A stretch of DNA of 64,000 bases from Ruegeria_C sp041537905 (GTDB lineage: Bacteria; Pseudomonadota; Alphaproteobacteria; Rhodobacterales; Rhodobacteraceae), in contig NZ_JBGRUO010000004.1 in the NCBI RefSeq assembly GCF_041537905.1, positions 1 through 64,000 on the forward strand, in the 5' to 3' direction. Numbering within the stretch: position 1 is the first letter of the stretch; every line of letters starts with the position of its first letter. Below are positions 54,631-63,374 of the stretch, one piece after another. The position numbers and the translations under genes are program-made. The notes beneath the pieces were generated by a model that saw only the letters and a list, made by a program, of their open reading frames with translations, searched no databases and was not told where the DNA came from.

Positions 54631-55482
54631 TTACTCCTGCACGAGGTCGAGCTGCTTGATGATCTCGGGCGTCAGGCCTTCGACCTCGGGGCGTTCCACC
54701 TTCGCAGCGCTGGTCAGTTCCGCCACTTTCGCAGCGATCACATCACGCTGGATCTGCTGCGCCAGTTCTCCGCGTACAGCATCCAGCGTCGGGGCCTGGG
54801 ATTTACGCTTGTCGTTCAGGATGATCAGATGCCAGCCGAACTGCGTCTGCACCGGATTCGAAACCTGACCCGGTTCCAGCGTCATCACCGCCTGCTCGAA
54901 TTCGGGCACCATCTGACCTGCGCCGAACCAGCCCAGCGCACCGCCATTCGGACCCGAGGGGCCGGTAGATTTCTCTTTTGCGGTTTCGGCGAAATTGGCC
55001 CCGTTGTCGAGATCGGTCTTGATCTCCTTGGCCTCATCCTCGGTCTCGACCAGAATATGAGCGGCGTCAAATTCGTCGCCGCCTTCCCAATCCGCAAACT
55101 GCGCGTCATAGGCGGCCTGCAGCGCCTCGTCGGTCACGGCATCTGCGGTCAGCCGGTCGATCATGGTCACCGCCATCAACGAGCGTTCCTCGTTTTCCAG
55201 CGTCAGCGCGACCTGACGCGGCATCTCGTCGCCCAGCGCATCGCGCAGCAGGTTTTGCTGGATCAACTGATCCAGAATGGCGTCATAGAGCGCCTGATCC
55301 TCGACCTGCTGATATTCTGGCGGCAGCGCCGCCCGTGCCAGGATCAGATGCCCAAGCGTGATGTCTTCGCCGTTGACCGATGCGACAACAGTGTCGGCAT
55401 CTGGCTGGCTTTGTGCGGCCACAGGCAGCGCCATCGCGGCAGCGAGCGCCAGAGATGGCAGAAAAGTGAAGCCTTTGGGCAT
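54631..55482 (-). CDS. Periplasmic peptidyl-prolyl isomerase (parvulin type)
   Basis: The 283-residue protein has a signal peptide (about 1-23, ending VAAQSQPD), an N-terminal SurA/PrsA-like helical region and a parvulin domain (FDAAHILVETEDEAKEIKTDLDNGANFAETAKEKSTGPSG then GGALGWFGAGQMVPEFEQAV, about 136-198) with the QFGWHLIIL end. It would aid folding of exported proteins. It lies 5 bases before argJ and divergent from secA. Confidence 0.92.
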   Translation of the reverse strand: MPKGFTFLPSLALAAAMALPVAAQSQPDADTVVASVNGEDITLGHLILARAALPPEYQQVEDQALYDAILDQLIQQNLLRDALGDEMPRQVALTLENEERSLMAVTMIDRLTADAVTDEALQAAYDAQFADWEGGDEFDAAHILVETEDEAKEIKTDLDNGANFAETAKEKSTGPSGPNGGALGWFGAGQMVPEFEQAVMTLEPGQVSNPVQTQFGWHLIILNDKRKSQAPTLDAVRGELAQQIQRDVIAAKVAELTSAAKVERPEVEGLTPEIIKQLDLVQE

Positions 55483-55520
55483 GTATTCATCCTATATTCA
55501 GGCCGCGACGGGGCGCGGCG

Positions 55521-55549
55521 TTGACACTCTGAGACCCGCCGCTTACATG
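55521..55549 (+). promoter_or_regulatory. Possible secA promoter
   Basis: A perfect TTGACA (-35) lies 17 bases from TACATG (a poor -10), upstream of secA. The -35 is convincing; the -10 is weak, so the site is tentative. Confidence 0.35.
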
Positions 55550-55656
55550 CGTTGAAGCCTTGGACAGGGCCGCCTTCACCCCCCGTATCTATGGGTTGCG
55601 CGCAGGGCGGGCAAGCCTGTCGCAACCTCGATAAGAATAGATCCGCTGGAGTGAAC

Positions 55657-58407
55657 ATGCTGGGACTGGGAACGCTCACCAAAAAGGTGTTCGGAACGCC
55701 GAATGACCGCAAGATCAAGGCGACCCGCCCGCTGATCGCAAAGATCAATGCGCTGGAAGAAGAGTTCGAAAAGCTGTCCGATGACGGGCTGAAGGAAAAG
55801 ACCGAAGACCTGCGCAAGCGCGCCCTGGATGGCGAAAGCCTGGACGATTTGCTGCCCGAAGCCTTTGCCAATGTGCGCGAGGCGGCCAAGCGGGCGCTGG
55901 GCCTGCGCGCCTTTGACGTGCAGCTGATGGGTGGCGCGTTCCTGCATCAGGGCAATATCTCTGAGATGAAGACAGGCGAAGGCAAAACCCTTGTTGCCAC
56001 CTTCCCGGCCTATCTGAACGCGCTGACCGGCAAGGGCGTGCATGTGGTCACCGTGAACGAATACCTGGCCAAGCGCGACGCCGAATGGATGGGCAAGGTG
56101 TTTGGCGCATTGGGCATGAGTACCAGCGTGATCTGGACCGGTATGCCAGAGGATGAAAAACGCGCCGCCTATAACTGCGACATCACCTATGCCACCAATA
56201 ACGAGCTGGGCTTCGACTATTTGCGCGACAACATGAAGTCAGAGCTGGATCAGCTGTTCCAGAAACAGCACAACTTCGCCATCGTGGATGAGGTCGACTC
56301 GATCCTGATCGACGAAGCGCGGACGCCGCTGATCATCTCGGGTCCCGCGCAGGACCGCTCTGACCTGTACCTGACCATCGACACGGTGATTCCGACGCTG
56401 GATGACAGCCATTATGAGCTGGACGAAAAGACCCGGAACGTGACCTTTACCGACGAGGGCAACGAGTTTCTGGAAAACCAGCTCAAGGCGCGTGATCTGC
56501 TGAGCGATGAGCAATCGCTTTACGATCCCGAAAGCACGTCCATCGTACATCACGTCAATCAGGGTCTGCGGGCGCATAAGCTGTTCCAGAAGGACAAGGA
56601 CTATATCGTCCGCGACGGTCAGGTTGTGCTGATCGACGAGTTTACCGGCCGGATGATGCCCGGCCGCCGCCTGTCGGAGGGTCTGCATCAGGCCATCGAA
56701 GCCAAGGAAGGCGCCCCGATCCAGCCCGAGAACGTCACACTGGCCAGCGTGACCTTCCAGAATTACTTCCGGCTCTATGACAAGCTGAGCGGCATGACCG
56801 GCACCGCCCTGACCGAGGCCGAGGAATTTGCCGAAATCTACGGTCTGGGCGTGGTCGAGGTTCCGACCAACAAGCCGATCATGCGCGAGGATGAGGACGA
56901 TCAGGTCTACCGCACCACTGGCGAGAAATATGGCGCGATGATCAAGGAAATCCGGAAAGCCAACGAAAAAGGTCAGCCGGTTCTGGTCGGTACCACCTCG
57001 ATCGAAAAGTCAGAGACACTCAGCCAGCTGCTGACCGAGGAGGGCATCAAGCACAACGTCCTGAACGCCCGCCAGCACGAAAAAGAGGCGCAGATCGTCG
57101 CCGAGGCCGGCCATCTGGGCGCGGTCACCATCGCCACCAACATGGCCGGTCGCGGCACCGATATTCAGCTTGGCGGCAATGTCGAGATGAAGGTGCTCGC
57201 CGCTCTGGCGGAAAACCCCGAAGCCGACCCTGCCGAGCTGCGCGCCGCCGAAGAGGCCAAGCATGCTGCCGAGAAAAAGAAGGTGCTTGAGGCGGGCGGG
57301 CTGTTCGTCATGGCGTCGGAACGCCATGAAAGCCGCCGCATCGACAACCAGCTGCGTGGCCGCTCGGGCCGTCAGGGCGACCCGGGCCGCACGGTGTTCT
57401 ACCTCAGCCTCGAAGACGACCTGATGCGTATCTTTGGCTCGGAACGTCTGGAAAAGGTGCTCCGAACACTCGGCATGAAAGAAGGCGAGGCGATCATTCA
57501 CCCCTGGGTCAACAAATCGCTGGAACGGGCGCAGGCCAAGGTCGAAGGCCGCAATTTCGACATGCGCAAGAACGTCCTGAAATTCGATGACGTGATGAAT
57601 GACCAGCGGAAGGTAATCTTCAGCCAACGGCGCGAGATCATGGCCGCCGAAGACCTGTCCGAGATCGTGTCGGATATGCGCGAGCAAGTGATCGACGATA
57701 TCATCGATCAGCATATGCCGCCGAAATCCTATGCCGATCAGTGGGACATGCAGGGGCTTTATGCCGCCGTGATCGAAAAGCTGGGCGTCGATCTGCCGAT
57801 CATCGATTGGGCGGATGAAGAAGGGGTCGATGACGAACAGATCCGCGAGCGTCTGATCAAGGCCACCGATGAGAACATGGCGAAAAAGGCGGTCGATTTC
57901 GGCCCCGAGAACATGCGCAACATCGAAAAACAGGTGCTGCTGCAAACCATCGACAGCAACTGGCGCGAACATCTGCTGACGCTGGAACATCTGCGCTCGG
58001 TCGTGGGGTTCCGGGGCTACGCCCAGCGCGACCCGCTCAATGAATACAAGAACGAAAGCTTCCAGCTGTTCGAAGGGATGCTGGACAGTCTGCGCGAAAC
58101 GGTGACCCAGCAATTGTCACGGGTCCGTCCGCTGACCGAAGAAGAACAGCGCGAGATGCTGGCCCAGATGACCGCCCAGCAGGCGGATATGCAGCGTGCC
58201 GCGTCCGGCGAAAGCGAGGCGCAACCGAATGGGAAAGCCAAGGAACCGGCACTGGCCGGCGCGGATCAGGCCGCCGAGAGCGGCGCGCAGGCGGCCCCCG
58301 GTTTTGTCGAGGATGACCCGGAAACCTGGGGCAAACCCTCGCGCAACGATCGCTGTCCCTGCGGCTCTGGCAAGAAGTTCAAACACTGCCACGGGCGCCT
58401 GACCTGA
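55657..58407 (+). CDS. secA: Preprotein translocase ATPase SecA
   Basis: The 916-residue motor drives protein export through SecYEG. Visible features are Walker A MKTGEGKTLVA (near residue 104), the DEAD-box-like VDEVDSILIDEARTPLIISG near 210, the GRGTDIQLGG region near 505, a linker/C-terminal part and the zinc-binding tail CPCGSGKKFKHCHG. The ATG follows GGAG; a GTG two codons upstream is possible. The acidic Ala-rich stretch before the tail is normal for the group. Confidence 0.98.
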   Translation: MLGLGTLTKKVFGTPNDRKIKATRPLIAKINALEEEFEKLSDDGLKEKTEDLRKRALDGESLDDLLPEAFANVREAAKRALGLRAFDVQLMGGAFLHQGNISEMKTGEGKTLVATFPAYLNALTGKGVHVVTVNEYLAKRDAEWMGKVFGALGMSTSVIWTGMPEDEKRAAYNCDITYATNNELGFDYLRDNMKSELDQLFQKQHNFAIVDEVDSILIDEARTPLIISGPAQDRSDLYLTIDTVIPTLDDSHYELDEKTRNVTFTDEGNEFLENQLKARDLLSDEQSLYDPESTSIVHHVNQGLRAHKLFQKDKDYIVRDGQVVLIDEFTGRMMPGRRLSEGLHQAIEAKEGAPIQPENVTLASVTFQNYFRLYDKLSGMTGTALTEAEEFAEIYGLGVVEVPTNKPIMREDEDDQVYRTTGEKYGAMIKEIRKANEKGQPVLVGTTSIEKSETLSQLLTEEGIKHNVLNARQHEKEAQIVAEAGHLGAVTIATNMAGRGTDIQLGGNVEMKVLAALAENPEADPAELRAAEEAKHAAEKKKVLEAGGLFVMASERHESRRIDNQLRGRSGRQGDPGRTVFYLSLEDDLMRIFGSERLEKVLRTLGMKEGEAIIHPWVNKSLERAQAKVEGRNFDMRKNVLKFDDVMNDQRKVIFSQRREIMAAEDLSEIVSDMREQVIDDIIDQHMPPKSYADQWDMQGLYAAVIEKLGVDLPIIDWADEEGVDDEQIRERLIKATDENMAKKAVDFGPENMRNIEKQVLLQTIDSNWREHLLTLEHLRSVVGFRGYAQRDPLNEYKNESFQLFEGMLDSLRETVTQQLSRVRPLTEEEQREMLAQMTAQQADMQRAASGESEAQPNGKAKEPALAGADQAAESGAQAAPGFVEDDPETWGKPSRNDRCPCGSGKKFKHCHGRLT

Positions 58408-58443
58408 GGGCGCTGCCCTTATTCGGACAAAATGACTCCCCCC

Positions 58444-58470
58444 GGCGGCCACAAACTGGCCGCCTTTTTT
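58444..58470 (+). terminator. Terminator after secA
   Basis: GGCGGCCA / TGGCCGCC with a 5-base loop is followed by six T residues, 37 bases after the secA stop codon. Confidence 0.9.
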
Positions 58471-58507
58471 AAGGAAGGTTAATCCGAACACAGCCGGGGG
58501 AACGGTG

Positions 58508-59488
58508 ATGATTCGGACACGCAACCTAATGACAGTCGGCGGAACAGCCTTCTGCGCACTGGCGATCGGGTATTTCATGCAGCGCGACGTGACGGTGCAA
58601 TACGCATCGATGATCCCGCATCCGTCCGGGTTGCAACAACGCGTTCTTGCCCCATTTGCGCGCGCCGAGGTGGATGAATACGGCATGCTTGAGGTTCGCG
58701 ATATCAAGCTGACCTCGACACTGCCCGGCCTGCCGCTCCCCTCGCGGCTGCAGCAACCAACGCTGGAACATGTGACCGACGGCGCGGTTTCCGCCAAGTT
58801 TCTGACCCTACCAGAGTCGCAGGCCGACCCCTTATTGCCGAAGCTGGGATGTGACGTGACCGTGGCATCCTCGGTCTTGCCGCTGGCACGTGTGGGCCTA
58901 TCCGTGGATGCGCCCTGTTTTCCGAACCAGCGGGTGACGGTGCATCATAGCGGCCTCTTCTTTACCGACAGCACTGATGGGCAAGGTATGCTTGATGTCA
59001 CCATCCCGGCCCTGTCGGAACATGCGGTTTTCATCATCGAGTTTGACAACGGGGCCGGGGCCGTTGCCCGTGCCGAGGTGGACGAACTGCTGGATTTCGA
59101 GCGTGTGGCGATCCAATGGGGCGGCGAGTCCGGCCTGCAGATTAACGCCAAGGGCGATGATGGGGTGAGGAAAAAAGACACAAATCCAAGTGCCTATGGT
59201 GACGTCGTTCGCCTGGGCAAACTGGGCAACAGCAGCTCTCGCGTAGCCGAGATATACAGCTTCCCCCGCGATCATCTGTCGCAATCGGATGCGATCTCTT
59301 TGACGATCGAGGCCCAGGTAACCGCCGCCAATTGCGACCGCGACATCGCCGCACAATCGCTGGAACTTCGTGCAAACCGCAGCTTGCGGATGCGTGATTT
59401 GACCCTGTCGATGCCAAGCTGCGACGCGACGGGGGACTTTCTGGTGTTGAATAATCTTGTCGAAGACCTGAAGATCGCGGAAAAATAA
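58508..59488 (+). CDS. Exported or membrane-anchored protein of unknown function
   Basis: The 326-residue protein has an N-terminal hydrophobic span (MTVGGTAFCALAIGYFM, about residues 8-24) acting as signal anchor, then a beta-rich extracytoplasmic part. It contains four well-spaced Cys (near 113, 134, 272 and 301) that could form two disulfides. The segment VTVHHSGLFFTDSTDGQGMLDVTIPALSEHAVFIIEF (about 140-176) resembles a translocation/assembly beta domain. No family was recognised. It precedes a PstS-OmpA-like gene by 23 bases, so the two may work together. Confidence 0.75.
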   Translation: MIRTRNLMTVGGTAFCALAIGYFMQRDVTVQYASMIPHPSGLQQRVLAPFARAEVDEYGMLEVRDIKLTSTLPGLPLPSRLQQPTLEHVTDGAVSAKFLTLPESQADPLLPKLGCDVTVASSVLPLARVGLSVDAPCFPNQRVTVHHSGLFFTDSTDGQGMLDVTIPALSEHAVFIIEFDNGAGAVARAEVDELLDFERVAIQWGGESGLQINAKGDDGVRKKDTNPSAYGDVVRLGKLGNSSSRVAEIYSFPRDHLSQSDAISLTIEAQVTAANCDRDIAAQSLELRANRSLRMRDLTLSMPSCDATGDFLVLNNLVEDLKIAEK

Positions 59489-59511
59489 CCCGCAGGCAAA
59501 TCAGGTTTCCC

Positions 59512-61071
59512 ATGAATTGGCTCCGTGCGGCGGTTTGCGCCGCGCTTTTCGTTTCTGGCACCGTCCGTCCCGGTCTGGCAGAGGATGTGACACTCACCTC
59601 GCGCGATGGCGCGGTGGCAATCACCGGCGCGTTTCTGGGTTTTGACGGCGAGTTTTATCGCGTCGAGACCAAATTCGGTGAACTAACAGTCGATGCCTCG
59701 GGCGTCAATTGCGATGGCCCCGCCTGCCCCAAATTGACCGATTTCGTGGCCGAGATCACGCTCGCCGGGTCGCCCACCATAGCCGAGGTGCTGCTGCCTG
59801 CCTTGCTTGAGGGGTTCGCGCGCCACAATGGCTACATAACCCAGCGCGTGCCCCTGCCCGACATCGGGTTCATCTATGAGCTGCGCCAGCCGGACCGGGC
59901 CCTGCCTGCAGCCCGGTTCCTGTTTCAGATATCGAGCACCGATCAGGGCATCGACGCGCTCTTGAATGGCCGTGCGGACATCGCCCTGGCGTTGCGCGAA
60001 ATTCGACCCGAGGAGCAGGAGCGCGCCCGCGAAGCCGGGCTCGGCGACCTGACACAGCCCAATCGCAGCCGCGTTCTGAGCCTTGACGCCATGGTGCCTA
60101 TCGTTGCACCCGGCAATCCTGTGCGCAGCCTGTCGGTCGATGATCTGGCGCGGGTCCTATCCGGCGCGGTGACCAACTGGGCCGAATTGGGTGGGCCGGA
60201 TGCGCCCATTGCCGTACATCTGCCCAGCGACGGGTCGGGCCTGGCGCAAGCGGTCGAGGATCGCATTCTGAAACCAGCCAGCGCGGTGGCAACGGCAGAT
60301 GCAGTGCGCCACGGTCGGGGCAGCCACCTAGCCCGCGCGGTCAAGGCCGACCCTTTCGCCCTCGGAATTGCAAGTTTTGCCGAGATCGGCACTGCCAGCC
60401 CCCTTACGCTCAGCGGGGCTTGCGGGTATACGCTTGCCGCCTCCCGCCGGTCGATCAAGACCGAGGATTACCCGCTTAATTCGCCCATGTTCCTCTACAT
60501 TCCTGCCCGTCGCTTGCCGAAAACCGCGCGCGAATTTCTGGTCTATACACGCGGCCCGTCGGCTCAGTTGGTCATCCGAGAGGCAGGGTTCGTCGATCAA
60601 GTGCCGGAACTGGTCGAACTTGACGCACAGGGCGCCCGCCTGGCCAATGCGATCGCAACAGCGGGAGACGAAGTGCCGCTGGCCGAATTGCAGCGGTTGA
60701 TGCAAACCTTGTCACCACTGGCGCGTCTGACCACCTCGTTTCGGTTCGAGGCCGGATCATCACGCCCCGATGCGCAATCCCATTCGAACATCCAGCAGCT
60801 GGCACAGGCGCTGGAAACCGGCACTTATGATGCGCGCAAACTGGTCTTTGTCGGGTTTTCCGATGGGGTCGGCCCGGCCTCTGGCAATCAAAATATCGCC
60901 ATGCGCCGGGCCAAGGCCGTGCGCGACGCGGTGATTGAGGCCGCCGAAACCGCCAATCTGGACAGAGTGGAAATTAGTGTCGAGGCGTTTGGCGAGGCGA
61001 TGCCGATGGCGTGCAACGACAGCGACTGGGGCCGTCAGGTGAACCGCCGGGTCGAAGTCTGGACCCGTTAG
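59512..61071 (+). CDS. Phosphate-binding-like protein fused to an OmpA domain
   Basis: The 519-residue exported protein (signal peptide about 1-23, ending GLAEDV) has a PstS/PBP-like domain (about 80-360: ITLAGSPTIAEVLLPALLEGFARHN, and DLARVLSGAVTNWAELGG as in phosphate-binding proteins) and a C-terminal OmpA-like peptidoglycan-binding domain (RFEAGSSRPDAQS near 410, then LVFVGFSDGVGPASGNQNIAMRRAKAVRDAV). The fusion would bind an anion while anchored to peptidoglycan. It is co-oriented with the preceding unknown gene. Confidence 0.85.
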   Translation: MNWLRAAVCAALFVSGTVRPGLAEDVTLTSRDGAVAITGAFLGFDGEFYRVETKFGELTVDASGVNCDGPACPKLTDFVAEITLAGSPTIAEVLLPALLEGFARHNGYITQRVPLPDIGFIYELRQPDRALPAARFLFQISSTDQGIDALLNGRADIALALREIRPEEQERAREAGLGDLTQPNRSRVLSLDAMVPIVAPGNPVRSLSVDDLARVLSGAVTNWAELGGPDAPIAVHLPSDGSGLAQAVEDRILKPASAVATADAVRHGRGSHLARAVKADPFALGIASFAEIGTASPLTLSGACGYTLAASRRSIKTEDYPLNSPMFLYIPARRLPKTAREFLVYTRGPSAQLVIREAGFVDQVPELVELDAQGARLANAIATAGDEVPLAELQRLMQTLSPLARLTTSFRFEAGSSRPDAQSHSNIQQLAQALETGTYDARKLVFVGFSDGVGPASGNQNIAMRRAKAVRDAVIEAAETANLDRVEISVEAFGEAMPMACNDSDWGRQVNRRVEVWTR

Positions 61072-61120
61072 GACAGACGCAATTTGCGCCGAAACCCGGG
61101 GGCCACTTTTGGATTGCGCG

Positions 61121-61879
61121 TCAGAGATACCCTTGACTGCGAAAGCTCAACTCGTTCGATTTTCCGATTATCAGGTGGTCATGCAGCACCAGCCCCAGCG
61201 CCTGACACGCATCCTGAATGCGCATCGTCATGTCGATATCCGATTGCGACGGTGTCGGATCGCCGGAAGGGTGGTTATGCACCAGAATCAGCGCCGAGGC
61301 ATTCAGCTCCAGCGCCCGCTTCGCTACTTCACGAGGATAGACCGGTACGTGATCGACCGTGCCGCGCGCCTGTTCCTCATCAGCGATCAGTACATTCTTG
61401 CGATCCAGGTAGAGCACGCGGAACTGCTCGGTCTCGCGATGGGCCATGGTGGTATGGCAATAATCCAGCAGCGCGTCCCAGCCCGATAGCACATGGCGTT
61501 GCAGCACGCGCGCCCGCGCCAGCCGATGCGCGCTGGCCTCGACGATCTTGAGTTCGGTGATCACCGCCTCTCCAACCCCATTGACCTTGGCCAAACGTTC
61601 CAAAGGCGCGCTGAGCACCCGGTTGAAATCCCCGAATGTCTCCAGCAGCAGCCGCGCCAGCGGTTTCACATCCTGACGCGGGATGGCGCGGAACAATACC
61701 AGCTCCAGCATCTCGTAATCCGGCATCGCCGCCGCCCCGCCCGACATGAACCGATCGCGCAGGCGTTTGCGGTGATCCTTAATGTAAGACGGCATACGGC
61801 CCATGGGCAGCGCAACCGTCGGGGCCTCATCCGGGTCGAACAGCATCGGGGCTTCTTGAAACGCGTTTTTATTGGACAT
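61121..61879 (-). CDS. radC: RadC family JAB-domain protein
   Basis: The 252-residue protein has an N-terminal helix-hairpin-helix part (LAKVNGVGEAVITELKIVEA, about 98-117) and a C-terminal MPN/JAB domain with the metal motif HNHPSGDPTPSQSD (about 202-215). Despite the name, a role in DNA repair is not established; the domain suggests a metal-dependent hydrolase. The start at MSNKNAFQ lies 35 bases after thiX; the longer open frame overlaps thiX and was rejected. Confidence 0.9.
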   Translation of the reverse strand: MSNKNAFQEAPMLFDPDEAPTVALPMGRMPSYIKDHRKRLRDRFMSGGAAAMPDYEMLELVLFRAIPRQDVKPLARLLLETFGDFNRVLSAPLERLAKVNGVGEAVITELKIVEASAHRLARARVLQRHVLSGWDALLDYCHTTMAHRETEQFRVLYLDRKNVLIADEEQARGTVDHVPVYPREVAKRALELNASALILVHNHPSGDPTPSQSDIDMTMRIQDACQALGLVLHDHLIIGKSNELSFRSQGYL

Positions 61880-61914
61880 GTCGCGAGGCTGCGCGGGAAT
61901 CACTTTCTGAGAGG

Positions 61915-62649
61915 TTAACGCGCCTCCCCCGCCATGCGCGCGGTCAGCTTGCGCACCAGCAGATGCAGCAGCACCGAGAGAACACCCAGCGTCAGCATGG
62001 CGGCAAACATCAGATCGGTCTTGGCCCGGCCATTGGCCAGCAGCATCAGATAGCCCAGCCCGCGCGACGACCCGACCCACTCGCCGATCACTGCCCCGAT
62101 CGGCGCATAGACCGCAGCCAATCGCAGGCCCGAGGCCAGCGAGGGCAGTGCGGCAGGCACACGGATCTGCCACAGGATTGCGCGGCGACTGGCCTGCATC
62201 GTGCGCGCCAGATCCAGATAGCCCTCGGGGGTGCGCATCAGCCCGTCGAAAAAGGACGAGGTCACCGGGAAGTAGATGATCAGCACCGCCATGGCGACTT
62301 TCGACCCTAACCCGTAGCCAAACCACAATGTCAGGATCGGAGCCAAGGCAAAGACCGGCAGCGCCTGGGTGAAGACCAGCATCGGCTGCACCAGCACCCG
62401 CGCAGTCCGCGACGAGGCCAGTTGAATCGCTGTTGCAGCCCCCAGCGCCGAGCCGACGACGAGGCCGATCAGAACCTCCAGCCCGGTCACAAGCGTATTT
62501 TCAGCGATCACCGCACGGTTTGCCCACCAGGTTTCGGCCACCACCACGGGACCCGGCAGGATAAAGCGCGGCAGGCCGGTGAACATCACCACCCCTTGCC
62601 AGAGCAGCAGCGCGAACACGGTCGCCGCAAGGGGGGCACCGATCCTCAT
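61915..62649 (-). CDS. Thiamine-precursor ABC transporter permease (ThiX-like)
   Basis: The 244-residue permease has about six spans and the permease loop EAA-type segment (ARTMQASRRAILWQIRVPAALPSLASGLRLAAVYAPIGAVIGEW, about residues 148-191). The neighbouring TenA and ATPase genes indicate the ThiXYZ system for hydroxymethylpyrimidine or formylaminopyrimidine. The binding protein ThiY is not in the window. It overlaps thiZ by four bases (ATGA). Confidence 0.87.
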   Translation of the reverse strand: MRIGAPLAATVFALLLWQGVVMFTGLPRFILPGPVVVAETWWANRAVIAENTLVTGLEVLIGLVVGSALGAATAIQLASSRTARVLVQPMLVFTQALPVFALAPILTLWFGYGLGSKVAMAVLIIYFPVTSSFFDGLMRTPEGYLDLARTMQASRRAILWQIRVPAALPSLASGLRLAAVYAPIGAVIGEWVGSSRGLGYLMLLANGRAKTDLMFAAMLTLGVLSVLLHLLVRKLTARMAGEAR

Positions 62650-63374
62650 GCCGCGCGCTCTCGCAACAGACGCAGCAATGCGCCCTGGGTTTCCAGCATC
62701 TCGATATCATCCACCAGACGCGGCGCGGGCGAGGTCGGCACCGCGCAATGATCAAGGCCGCGATGCGACATCACCGCAATGGTCTGGCCCAGACGTGCGG
62801 CCTCGCCCGGATCATGGGTCACCAGCAGAACGGTGCGACCCTGCAACAACTCGACCGCCAGTTCCTGCATATCGGCCCGTGTCCGGGCGTCGAGCGCCGA
62901 GAATGGCTCGTCCAGCAGAATGATCTGCTTGTCCTCCATCAGCGTCCGCGCCAGTGCCGCGCGCTGCCGCTGCCCGCCAGACAGTTCCGAGGGTTTCTTA
63001 TGCGCATGCTCGGACAAGCCGACACGCCCCAGCAACCTCGTCAACCGGTCCGCATCGGGCTTTTCGCCACGCAAACGAGCGCCCAGAGTTACATTGCGCG
63101 CCACATCCGCCCACGGCAGCAGCAGATCGTCCTGCGCCATATAGGCCACGCGCGGTACCACAGGTTGCCCGTCCGAGGCGTGGATGGTGCCGCCAAACAT
63201 CGCCCCGGTCTGCAACCCGGCGATGAGGCGCAGAACCGTCGATTTCCCAACACCCGAGCCGCCCAGTAGGCAGGTCCATTCCCCCGCCTTCAGAACGAGC
63301 GAAAGTGGCGCGAAAAGGGGCACGCCGTCGATGGAGGCGCCCCCTTCGACCACGATCTCGGGTGCCGAATTCAC
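62646..63374 (-). CDS. ABC transporter ATPase (ThiZ-like)
   Basis: The 242-residue ATPase has Walker A GGSGVGKST (about residues 37-45), Q-loop MAQDDLLLPW, signature LSGGQRQRAALAR and Walker B IILLDEPFSALD. It powers the ThiX-like permease. The Q-loop and context fit the ThiZ subgroup of nitrate/taurine-type ATPases. It overlaps both tenA and thiX by four bases, which shows a tightly coupled operon. Confidence 0.88.
   Translation of the reverse strand: MNSAPEIVVEGGASIDGVPLFAPLSLVLKAGEWTCLLGGSGVGKSTVLRLIAGLQTGAMFGGTIHASDGQPVVPRVAYMAQDDLLLPWADVARNVTLGARLRGEKPDADRLTRLLGRVGLSEHAHKKPSELSGGQRQRAALARTLMEDKQIILLDEPFSALDARTRADMQELAVELLQGRTVLLVTHDPGEAARLGQTIAVMSHRGLDHCAVPTSPAPRLVDDIEMLETQGALLRLLRERAA

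Noticed and set aside
58469..58482. TTAA-N6-TTAA near the terminator of secA as a CtrA box
   Set aside because: The spacing is six rather than seven and the first TTAA is part of the terminator T-run.
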